Notes under the pieces: model-generated | The model's input: only the letters and a program-made list of their open reading frames with translations | What the model was told of the DNA's origin: nothing | Database searches by the model: none | Shown here: piece after piece, positions 1-5,202 of the stretch | How the letters are laid out: every line of letters begins with the position of its first letter | Numbering within the stretch: the stretch's first letter is position 1 | Position numbers and translations under genes: made by a program | Assembly (NCBI GenBank): GCA_900754855.1 | Contig: CAAEEI010000118.1 | Coordinates: 1 to 5,202 of the forward strand | Direction: 5' to 3' | Length of the DNA stretch: 5,202 nucleotides | Source of the DNA: Lachnospiraceae bacterium | GTDB taxonomy: Bacteria; Bacillota; Clostridia; Lachnospirales; Lachnospiraceae

Positions 1-2
1 AG

Positions 3-551
3 TATATTGACGCAGCAGAAGACAAAATGACCGACAAAGTTTTTGCAAAGATCAGAGATATGGAACCGGGAAAAATGGTTGCCGGGACCGTACTGGAAGC
101 GGCAAAGGCCAAATTGGAAGAATCCATGTTCGGCGCTATGCTGGGAGGCGCTTTCCTTGATCCCATTGCCAGACAGGTAGAAGAAATGATCAATGCCTAT
201 GTTGCAGAGCATGGGAGGCCGCTGGTTGAGCAGATGGTCTGGGAAGCTTCGGAGAATATACAAAAGAAAACCGGCGGAGAGCTGCTCACGGAAATCGAGA
301 ACAGCGGGATAGATCTTCCTGCGCTGGCAGCAGAGGAATATGGCAAGCTGGTGAAAGAAAAACTGGCGGTGGTTTTACGGGCCATCAATCTGTCCGCCAT
401 TGTGGAAGAAAAGATCAACGCCATGGACGTGGAAGAAGTGGAAGAACTGATTTTATCCATGATGAAAAAAGAACTGGGGACAGTGGTTAATCTGGGCGCG
501 GTCATCGGTCTGGTGCTGGGGTTGATCAATGTTTTGATTCTTTATCTGTAA
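3..551 (+). CDS. DUF445 family membrane protein, C-terminal part (5' end outside window)
   Basis: The frame is open from the first bases of the window, and the first ATG (position 27) has no convincing Shine-Dalgarno site. This is therefore read as the 3' portion of a longer gene rather than a complete 174-residue protein. The visible part is mostly helical and charged, rich in Glu, Lys, Ala and Met. It ends with an acidic stretch (about residues 135-147 counted from ATG 27, VEEVEELILSMMKKEL) followed by one hydrophobic Gly-rich helix (about 154-174) at the very C-terminus. That ending, an 'ELILSxxKKEL' segment leading into a final membrane helix, is typical as I recall it of DUF445/YheB-like proteins. 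These normally also have an N-terminal membrane segment, which would lie upstream. The function of the family is not established. A hairpin spans the stop codon, and the next gene has its own promoter, so this gene probably belongs to a different transcription unit from the downstream genes. Confidence 0.75.
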   Translation, partial: YIDAAEDKMTDKVFAKIRDMEPGKMVAGTVLEAAKAKLEESMFGAMLGGAFLDPIARQVEEMINAYVAEHGRPLVEQMVWEASENIQKKTGGELLTEIENSGIDLPALAAEEYGKLVKEKLAVVLRAINLSAIVEEKINAMDVEEVEELILSMMKKELGTVVNLGAVIGLVLGLINVLILYL

Positions 552-561
552 AACAGATAAA
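541..561 (+). terminator. Hairpin over the DUF445 stop codon, possible weak terminator
   Basis: A perfect 9-base inverted repeat (TTTATCTGT at 541-549, ACAGATAAA at 553-561) encloses a 3-base loop, and the TAA stop (549-551) lies at the top of the stem. Only two of the nine pairs are G-C, and just three T follow directly. The longer T-rich run comes later (about 572-585). It may be a weak intrinsic terminator or an mRNA 3'-end stabiliser, but it is not a classic strong terminator. Confidence 0.4.
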
Positions 562-597
562 TTTAAAATGATTTTTATGTTTTTTAGACAAAATTTA

Positions 598-626
598 ATG
601 CCAGGAAGGGCTTTTTCATATATAAT
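598..626 (+). promoter_or_regulatory. Sigma-A-type promoter for the sirtuin-led operon
   Basis: A perfect -10 hexamer TATAAT lies at 621-626. Exactly 17 bases upstream is ATGCCA (598-603), which matches four of six positions of the TTGACA -35 consensus. The bases before it (about 562-597) are very A/T rich and could act as an UP-like element. The predicted transcription start is around 632-634, which leaves a leader of only about 13-15 bases before the ATG at 647. No comparable promoter was noticed ahead of the two downstream genes, so this one probably drives all three. Confidence 0.65.
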
Positions 627-633
627 GAAAAAA

Positions 634-640
634 AGGGGGA
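634..640 (+). promoter_or_regulatory. Ribosome binding site of the sirtuin gene
   Basis: The purine block AGGGGGA ends six bases before the ATG at 647 and fixes that codon as the start. It lies almost at the predicted 5' end of the transcript, so there is no room for a riboswitch or attenuator between promoter and gene. Confidence 0.7.
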
Positions 641-646
641 CGTGTT

Positions 647-1366
647 ATGGACGATAAAGTAAAAAGATTAAAAGAAATTATCGAGCAGACCAATAATCTG
701 GTTTTTTTTGGCGGAGCGGGAGTTTCCACGGAGAGCGGGATTCCGGACTTTAGAAGTACCGATGGTTTATATAATCTGAAATATAAATATCCGCCGGAAA
801 CCATTGTCAGCCATACGTTCTTTGTACAGAAAACAGAAGAGTTTTATGAATTTTATAAAGATAAGATGATGGCGCTTGACGCAAAACCCAATAAAGCGCA
901 TGAAAAACTGGCGCAGTGGGAAAAAGAAGGCAAATGCAGGGCGGTCATTACACAAAATATTGATGGATTGCACCAGATGGCAGGCAGTCAGAAGGTGATG
1001 GAGCTGCACGGCAGCATCCACAGAAATTATTGTACCCGTTGTGGAAAGTTTTTTGACGCCGCCTATGTAAAAAACAGTGCCAGTCTTCCGGTCTGTGATG
1101 ATTGCGGCGGTCTGATCAAACCCGATGTGGTGCTTTATGAAGAAGGGCTGGACAGCCAGACAATCTCTGACGCCGTCTATGCCATTTCCCATGCAGATGT
1201 GCTGATCATCGGAGGAACTTCTCTGGCCGTTTATCCGGCAGCAGGTATGATCGATTATTTTCGGGGAAAACATCTGATTCTAATCAATAAATCTTCTACG
1301 CCCCGTGATGGACAGGCTGATCTGATTATCAATGACAGTATTGGGGAGGTATTGGGAGCATTATGA
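647..1366 (+). CDS. Sirtuin: NAD-dependent protein deacetylase/deacylase (Sir2/CobB family)
   Basis: Sirtuins are cytoplasmic enzymes that remove acetyl or other acyl groups from lysine side chains, consuming NAD+ and giving nicotinamide and O-acyl-ADP-ribose. At 239 residues this has the usual length of a compact bacterial sirtuin and looks complete. Visible motifs in order are: the NAD-binding GAGVSTESGIPDFR (23-36), AKPNKAH (79-85), TQNIDGLH (102-109) with Gln103, Asn104 and Asp106, and the catalytic His121 in ELHG. A four-Cys zinc site follows (Cys129/Cys132 and Cys150/Cys153), then IKPDVVLYEE (157-166) and GGTSLAVYPAAG (189-200). The usual F-G-E after the zinc module is Y-E-E here. I see no Tyr-x-x-Arg pair of the SIRT5 type, so simple deacetylation is the default guess. 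Actual acyl preference cannot be read from sequence. The start is supported by a strong RBS. The TGA stop overlaps the ATG of the J-domain/TPR gene by four bases, so the two are probably translationally coupled. Its targets may include its chaperone neighbours, but this is inference. Confidence 0.95.
   Translation: MDDKVKRLKEIIEQTNNLVFFGGAGVSTESGIPDFRSTDGLYNLKYKYPPETIVSHTFFVQKTEEFYEFYKDKMMALDAKPNKAHEKLAQWEKEGKCRAVITQNIDGLHQMAGSQKVMELHGSIHRNYCTRCGKFFDAAYVKNSASLPVCDDCGGLIKPDVVLYEEGLDSQTISDAVYAISHADVLIIGGTSLAVYPAAGMIDYFRGKHLILINKSSTPRDGQADLIINDSIGEVLGAL
1343..1358 (+). promoter_or_regulatory. Two purine-rich blocks, RBS for the J-domain/TPR gene
   Basis: Within the last codons of the sirtuin gene there are two SD-like blocks. 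GGGGAGG (1343-1349) is the stronger match but lies 13 bases from the ATG at 1363. GGGAG (1354-1358) is weaker and four bases away. Together with the ATGA stop/start overlap they support translation start at 1363, probably helped by ribosomes finishing the sirtuin gene. Confidence 0.55.
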
Positions 1367-1527
1367 TCAACGACTGTTTTGATGTGCTGCATATTGCGCC
1401 AACGAAAGAGAAAACGGTAATTAAAAAGGCTTATCGAAGCCTTTTGCATCAGGTGAATCCGGAAGATGATCCAAAAGGATTTCAGGCATTAAGAGAAGCT
1501 TACGAAGAAGCCTGTAAATATGCCGGT
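1363..1527 (+). other. Degenerate J-domain (NPE in place of HPD)
   Basis: This segment encodes residues 1-55 of the TPR protein. The helix II sequence KKAYRSLLHQ is followed by V-N-P-E-D-D-P-K-G-F and then helix III with the conserved AYE. This fits the short J-domain found at the N-terminus of clostridial J/TPR proteins, which as I recall often read His-Pro-Glu. The first position is Asn32 (codon AAT at 1456-1458), one base away from a His codon (CAT). Confidence 0.75.
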
Positions 1528-4500
1528 GAAAAAAAGAGTAAAAAAAAGGAAAGTGCATCAGAACAGTTTATTACACAGTGCGAAGACGTGTATGCTTCTT
1601 TCTTTCGTCGTATCGAGCGAAAAGAATGGGAAGAACTTCTGGTTTCTCAGACTAATCTGGATCTGGATACGGAAGAAGAGTTCCGCAGAGCTTTTCTGAC
1701 TTTTTTGATGACGCATTTTCATTTGCCATGGGAAGTGTGGCAGTTGATTGACCAGATTTTTTCTATCCGGGGAAACAGAAAAGAACTGGTGGAATGGTTT
1801 CCGGAAGATTATGTGGATTTTCTGCTGCAGGCAGTGCAATATGAGGGCGTATTAAACTACGCCCTTTTTGAAGGGGAAGCGGACGCCGATTTTGACGCCT
1901 ATATTGAAATGTATCAGAAGCTGAGGCAGTATACGGATATGGGGCTTTTGGATCAGGCGGAAGAAGCTTTAATGGCTCTTTCTGCTCTGGATGTCTATCA
2001 TCCTTATGCAGAAGTAGAAAAAGCAAGACTGCTTTTGCAGAAAGAGGAAAAGGAAGCAGCGGGCGCTCTGCTTCGCAGCCTGGCAGAAAAATATGTTGAA
2101 GAAGAAAGAATCCTTTGTTGCTATGGGCAGTATCTGCAGATGGAAGAACGCTGGGAAGAATTACGGGGATTTTATGATCGGTTACTGGAAAACAATTCGG
2201 ATTCCCTTTCAGCCCGGATGGGAAAGGCGGAAGAAACCCTGCATCAGGGAGAGTACCGCAAGGCAAGGGAAATGGTTCTTGATCTGCTGGAGTGCAGTCC
2301 GCAGGACGAGAGATTATTAAACGATCTCATGGACGCCAACGTCTTTATGATCGATGAACTGGAAGAAAAAAAGAAAGAGGGAGAGTTATCGCAGGACGAA
2401 TGGATGGAATACAGTTGGTGCCTGTACCAGAACATGAAATTTGAAGAAGCCATCGACGTGCTGGATGAGTTTGAACCTGACGAAGAGCATCTTCTGGATT
2501 ATCACAATCTGAAAGGCAGGGTGTATCTGACTCTGGATAAAAATGAGGAGGCCCTAAACCATCTTCTTCCCTGGCTGCAGGAAATTAAAAAAGTCCGTCC
2601 GGACGGAACGAAGAAAACCCAGAGAAAACTGGCCAGACTGGGTTATGCCTATTATACCATCGGTTCTGCGCAGGCAGCCATTCTCCTTAAAGAGAAGAAA
2701 AAAGATTTTACGGAACCAATGTGGTATTTTGCACAGGCCATTGCCGAAGAAAAAGAAGAAAGCCAGGTGGTCAGCTATTATCATACGGTGGCAGATATTT
2801 GGCGTCAGATCAAAGAGTATGGAAAAGTCGTGGATGCCTGCGACCATATGCTGGCCATCAATCAGGGATATTATCCGGCAGTGCTGCTGCGGCAGGACGC
2901 CTGTCTGCATCTGGGCATGTTTCAGGAAGTGATGGATGATTATCATAGAGCAGTGTATATGTACCCTTATTATGGGAAACCCTATGCTACATTGATAAAA
3001 ATGTATTTTATCTTCGGCGAATATGATAAAGTCAGAGAAATTCTGGCGCTTACCCGGGAGAAAGAAATCGAAAGCGACTCTCTGGGTCTGCTTGCCTCCA
3101 GATACAAAGCGTTGATGGCAAAAACCCCAAAAGAGCTGGAAGAAGCCCTTGCGCTGCTGGACCGGTTGAAAGAAAAAGGGTGGTCCATGGAATCGGATAT
3201 AGAACAAAATGAGTGGAATGAGATCGACTATCGCCGTGGCCTTATCCTTACGGATCTTCATCGGACAAAGGAAGCGTTGGAAGCGCTGCGCTGCGCCCTG
3301 AAGGATCACGAAGAGGATGTGCCGCGATTATTAAGTTATGCTTCCGCACTGATGCAGGCAGAACAGGATGAGGAGGCTGTCGTTTTTCTGCATAAAGCAG
3401 AGACGCTGGCGCCGGAGGATGAAGGAATCCTGTATCGGCTGGGCTGGTGCTATAAAAGAAAAAAAGAGTATGCCCAGGCGTTGGCCTATATGAAAAAAGT
3501 CCTGCGCCTCAATGAGAATCATCCGGGAGTACGCCAGCTCATTACGGAAATCTATGAGAGAATGGCCAGAAAAGAAGAGAATAATCTGTATTATCAAAAA
3601 GCGCTGCCATTTATGCAGGAGCAGGTCAGACGTTATCCGGAAGAATATTTCCTGATGGAAATGGGATTACTTTATCTGGATATGGACCGCTATGAAGAGG
3701 CGTTATCTTTTTTCCGGCAGGCCTATGAAAAAAATCCGGAAAGTATCTTCGCCTATAATAATGCGGGAAATTGCTATATGTCCATGAATATGCCCCAGAA
3801 GGCGGAAGCGTATCTGCAAAAAGCCGTGCAGTTGATGAAGAATGAAATTGTCCCTTTGCCATATACTAATCTGGCAAAATGTTACCGGATGATGGGGAAA
3901 AAAGAACAGGCTTTATTTTATTATGAAAAAGCCAGAGATCTTTTCCCGGATCGTTCGGAAATGTATTTACTTTTGGGAGAGTTTTATCGGGAAAATCAGC
4001 GCTTTGCTGAGGCCATTGCCACCTACCGTCAGGGAATCGTCCGCGGTAAAGAGGCAAAGGCGCTGGAGTTTGAATTGCTAAGAACCTACGGCATCATGAA
4101 AGACCGGGTGCGGGTGGAGGAGACAGCAGCAAAATTAAAAGAAGCCTATGGAGAGGACGGCGTGCTTTATCAGCTTCTGGGCGAAATTTGGCTATATGGG
4201 CTGGAGGATTACCGTCAGGCGGAAGTTAATCTGGAACGGGCCGTGGAACTTATGGAAGAACAAAAGGAAGAAAAAGAAGGACTCCGGGGCAGTTTGTATC
4301 TCCTTGGAAGATGCCGTCTGCTTCTGGGAAATCAGGAGGGCGCCATGGAGATATTTCAGCAGTGTCTGGGATATTGTCAGGATGAGCAGGGGGATCTGGA
4401 GCAATTTGTCTCGTTCTATGGAGAACAAAGCCGCCGAAAACTGCGCCTTGGTTTTCTGTTTCTGTTTATGGATAATAAAACGGAGGCCGAAAAATATTTT

Positions 4501-4710
4501 CGGGAAATGTGTGAAGAGCCATTTCGATGCGATGGCTGCGGAAAAGCATGTTGTTATGAAAAATGTATTGGGGAAGCCATGATCCTGTGGATGAATGGAA
4601 AGGAAAAGCAGGCGCTTGCCCTGTATGAAAAAGCAGTGCAGGCCATGCCCGATGATATGGAGCATCGGTTTGAGTATGAGCAGATGAAAAAATGGGAGGA
4701 ATCGCTGTGA
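1363..4710 (+). CDS. Large J-domain-like/TPR repeat protein, probable co-chaperone of the adjacent Hsp70
   Basis: The protein has 1115 residues. Residues 1-52 match a J-domain: helix I (CFDVLHIAPT), helix II (VIKKAYRSLLHQ), the tripeptide region VNPEDDPKGF, and helix III (QALREAYEEA). The usual His-Pro-Asp is Asn-Pro-Glu (32-34). A Lys/Ser-rich linker (about 54-65) follows. Nearly all the rest is helical repeats with the TPR pattern (W/Y-x2-LG-x2-Y, small residue, A-x2-A, P). The clearest units lie at about 687-720, 762-795, 796-829, 834-866, 867-897 and 1068-1098, with more degenerate units from about 170 on; I estimate 15-20 in all. There is no signal peptide or membrane segment, so it is cytoplasmic. 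Six cysteines cluster at 1050-1068 between the last repeats. The gene overlaps the sirtuin gene by four bases upstream and the Hsp70 gene by four bases downstream. J-proteins stimulate Hsp70 ATPase and deliver clients, so a dedicated client-binding scaffold for the next gene's product is the likely role. The J-domain call is good. The altered tripeptide leaves open a docking-only function. Confidence 0.85.
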   Translation: MINDCFDVLHIAPTKEKTVIKKAYRSLLHQVNPEDDPKGFQALREAYEEACKYAGEKKSKKKESASEQFITQCEDVYASFFRRIERKEWEELLVSQTNLDLDTEEEFRRAFLTFLMTHFHLPWEVWQLIDQIFSIRGNRKELVEWFPEDYVDFLLQAVQYEGVLNYALFEGEADADFDAYIEMYQKLRQYTDMGLLDQAEEALMALSALDVYHPYAEVEKARLLLQKEEKEAAGALLRSLAEKYVEEERILCCYGQYLQMEERWEELRGFYDRLLENNSDSLSARMGKAEETLHQGEYRKAREMVLDLLECSPQDERLLNDLMDANVFMIDELEEKKKEGELSQDEWMEYSWCLYQNMKFEEAIDVLDEFEPDEEHLLDYHNLKGRVYLTLDKNEEALNHLLPWLQEIKKVRPDGTKKTQRKLARLGYAYYTIGSAQAAILLKEKKKDFTEPMWYFAQAIAEEKEESQVVSYYHTVADIWRQIKEYGKVVDACDHMLAINQGYYPAVLLRQDACLHLGMFQEVMDDYHRAVYMYPYYGKPYATLIKMYFIFGEYDKVREILALTREKEIESDSLGLLASRYKALMAKTPKELEEALALLDRLKEKGWSMESDIEQNEWNEIDYRRGLILTDLHRTKEALEALRCALKDHEEDVPRLLSYASALMQAEQDEEAVVFLHKAETLAPEDEGILYRLGWCYKRKKEYAQALAYMKKVLRLNENHPGVRQLITEIYERMARKEENNLYYQKALPFMQEQVRRYPEEYFLMEMGLLYLDMDRYEEALSFFRQAYEKNPESIFAYNNAGNCYMSMNMPQKAEAYLQKAVQLMKNEIVPLPYTNLAKCYRMMGKKEQALFYYEKARDLFPDRSEMYLLLGEFYRENQRFAEAIATYRQGIVRGKEAKALEFELLRTYGIMKDRVRVEETAAKLKEAYGEDGVLYQLLGEIWLYGLEDYRQAEVNLERAVELMEEQKEEKEGLRGSLYLLGRCRLLLGNQEGAMEIFQQCLGYCQDEQGDLEQFVSFYGEQSRRKLRLGFLFLFMDNKTEAEKYFREMCEEPFRCDGCGKACCYEKCIGEAMILWMNGKEKQALALYEKAVQAMPDDMEHRFEYEQMKKWEESL
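4510..4566 (+). other. C-terminal cysteine cluster of the TPR protein
   Basis: Codons for Cys1050, Cys1056, Cys1059, Cys1063, Cys1064 and Cys1068 give the pattern C-x5-C-x2-C-x3-CC-x3-C. Elsewhere in this long protein cysteines are scattered singly or in pairs. The CxxC with nearby cysteines suggests a metal (zinc or iron-sulfur) or redox site placed between two TPR units. Which ligand it binds, if any, cannot be told from sequence. Confidence 0.55.
4694..4700 (+). promoter_or_regulatory. Ribosome binding site that fixes the GTG start of the Hsp70 gene
   Basis: GGGAGGA lies inside the end of the TPR gene, six bases before GTG 4707. No ATG in this frame lies at a suitable place. Starting at GTG gives M-I-I-G-I-D-L-G-T-T-N-S, the normal beginning of an Hsp70 nucleotide-binding domain. 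Confidence 0.8.
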
Positions 4711-5202
4711 TTATTGGAATAGATTTAGGAACAACCAATTCTCTGGCAGCTTACTATACGGAAGAAGGTCCGAAAATCATTCCTAATCGACTGGGAGAAA
4801 TACTGACCCCTTCCGTGGTCAGTATTGATGAGGAAGATCAGATTTATGTGGGAAAAACAGCCCGGGAAAGAATGGCTGTCCATCCGGAACAGGGGGCCAG
4901 CCTTTTCAAACGAAGTATGGGAAGCCAAAAAGAGTTTCACCTGGGAAAGCGGATTTTTTCCGCCGAAGAATTAGCATCGTTTGTCTTACGTTCGCTGAAA
5001 GAAGACGCCGAGTACTTTTTAGGAGAAGAAGTCACCGAAGCGGTAATCAGTGTGCCGGCATATTTTAACGATAAAAAAAGAAAAGCGACAAAGCGGGCAG
5101 GAGAGCTGGCTGGATTTAAGGTGGAAAGAATTATCAGCGAACCTACGGCCGCCGCCATTGCCTATGGGTTATACCAGAAAAAAGAGGACAGCCGTTTCCT
5201 TG
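4707..5202 (+). CDS. hscC: HscC-type Hsp70 molecular chaperone, N-terminal part (3' end outside window)
   Basis: Hsp70s are ATP-driven cytoplasmic chaperones that bind exposed peptide segments, controlled by a J-protein partner. Only the first 165 residues are in the window, all from the nucleotide-binding domain. Seen are the phosphate-1 loop IGIDLGTTNS (3-12), the catalytic-type Lys68 in FKRSMG (DnaK Lys70), ISVPAYFND (114-122) with switch Pro117 and Arg125 (DnaK Pro143/Arg151), and ISEPTAAAIAYG (143-154) with Glu145 (DnaK Glu171). The segment HPEQGASLFKRSMGS, followed shortly by LG and a short loop, resembles E. coli HscC more than DnaK. It lacks the longer DnaK stretch in this region. The gene starts at GTG with a good RBS and overlaps the TPR stop by four bases (GTGA), which indicates coupled translation. 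Ser144 replaces the Asn usual in the NEPTAAA motif, near the expected J-domain docking surface. Phosphate-2, the linker and the substrate-binding domain lie beyond the window. HscC versus another short Hsp70 subfamily is likely but not certain. Confidence 0.93.
   Translation, partial: MIIGIDLGTTNSLAAYYTEEGPKIIPNRLGEILTPSVVSIDEEDQIYVGKTARERMAVHPEQGASLFKRSMGSQKEFHLGKRIFSAEELASFVLRSLKEDAEYFLGEEVTEAVISVPAYFNDKKRKATKRAGELAGFKVERIISEPTAAAIAYGLYQKKEDSRFL

Noticed and set aside
27..551. Treating the first gene as a complete 174-residue protein starting at ATG 27
   Set aside because: The frame is open to the window edge, there is no proper RBS before ATG 27, and the family normally has an N-terminal membrane segment that is missing here.
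585..590. TAGACA as the -35 box of the sirtuin promoter
   Set aside because: It matches TTGACA at five of six positions but lies 30 bases from TATAAT, and no -10-like hexamer lies 16-18 bases after it.
1529..1547. Runs of seven and eight A (1529-1535 and 1540-1547) just after the J-domain, as a possible slippage site making a J-domain-only product
   Set aside because: They encode an ordinary Lys-rich linker. Both shifted frames run only some tens of codons before a stop, with no recognisable domain and no nearby stimulating structure noticed.
1763..2266. Open frame on the - strand (167 codons), Pro/Leu-rich
   Set aside because: This is an antisense shadow of the TPR gene with a low-complexity product and no supporting signals.
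2365..2373. A-AAA-AAG heptamer in the zero frame, like the dnaX frameshift site
   Set aside because: It lies in a Glu/Lys-rich stretch where such codons arise by chance, and I saw no clear downstream hairpin.
2554..3309. Long open frame on the - strand (251 codons) inside the TPR gene
   Set aside because: It mirrors the Glu/Lys-rich + strand coding sequence. Its product is a Phe/His/Ile-rich string with no domain or RBS, and the TPR frame over it is clearly real.
4148..4582. + strand alternative frame of 144 codons inside the TPR gene
   Set aside because: The Trp/Lys/Arg-rich translation has no domain, and the TPR repeats continue unbroken through the same bases in the main frame.
1..5202. 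CRISPR array, tRNA/rRNA, insertion sequence or phage signals
   Set aside because: No regularly spaced repeats, RNA gene patterns, transposase-like frames or terminal inverted repeats were seen. The window is filled by four genes and one short gap.

Overview
The window looks like a chromosomal fragment of a low-to-mid GC Gram-positive anaerobe, most likely a Clostridia/Lachnospiraceae-type Firmicute. This is inferred from strong purine-rich Shine-Dalgarno sites, a consensus-like sigma-A promoter, Glu/Lys-rich proteins, and the style of the sirtuin and J-domain proteins. No taxonomic marker is present, so the assignment is tentative. All genes are on the + strand and almost every base is coding.

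Layout. (1) Bases 3-551 are the 3' part of a DUF445-family membrane protein whose start lies before the window. It ends in a C-terminal membrane helix, and its stop codon sits inside a small perfect hairpin. (2) Bases 552-646 form the only real intergenic gap. It carries an AT-rich stretch, a good sigma-A-type promoter (TATAAT at 621-626) and a strong RBS. (3) Bases 647-1366 encode a complete sirtuin (Sir2-type NAD-dependent protein deacetylase/deacylase) with all catalytic and zinc residues. (4) Bases 1363-4710 encode a 1115-residue protein with a degenerate N-terminal J-domain (HPD replaced by Asn-Pro-Glu), a long TPR solenoid and a C-terminal cluster of six cysteines. (5) From 4707 to the window end is the first 165 codons of an Hsp70 of the HscC type. 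It starts at GTG and is cut off by the window.

Genes 3, 4 and 5 are joined by two successive 4-base stop/start overlaps (ATGA, then GTGA). They are almost certainly one translationally coupled operon driven from the promoter before the sirtuin gene. The reading offered is a chaperone module: an HscC-type Hsp70, a dedicated J-domain/TPR co-chaperone scaffold that may deliver clients, and a sirtuin that could remove acyl groups from the chaperones or their clients. The pairing of Hsp70 and J-protein follows from established biology. The role of the sirtuin in the same module is inference from gene order. The most interesting details are the altered J-domain tripeptide, a matching change at the expected J-docking site of the Hsp70, and the Cys cluster.
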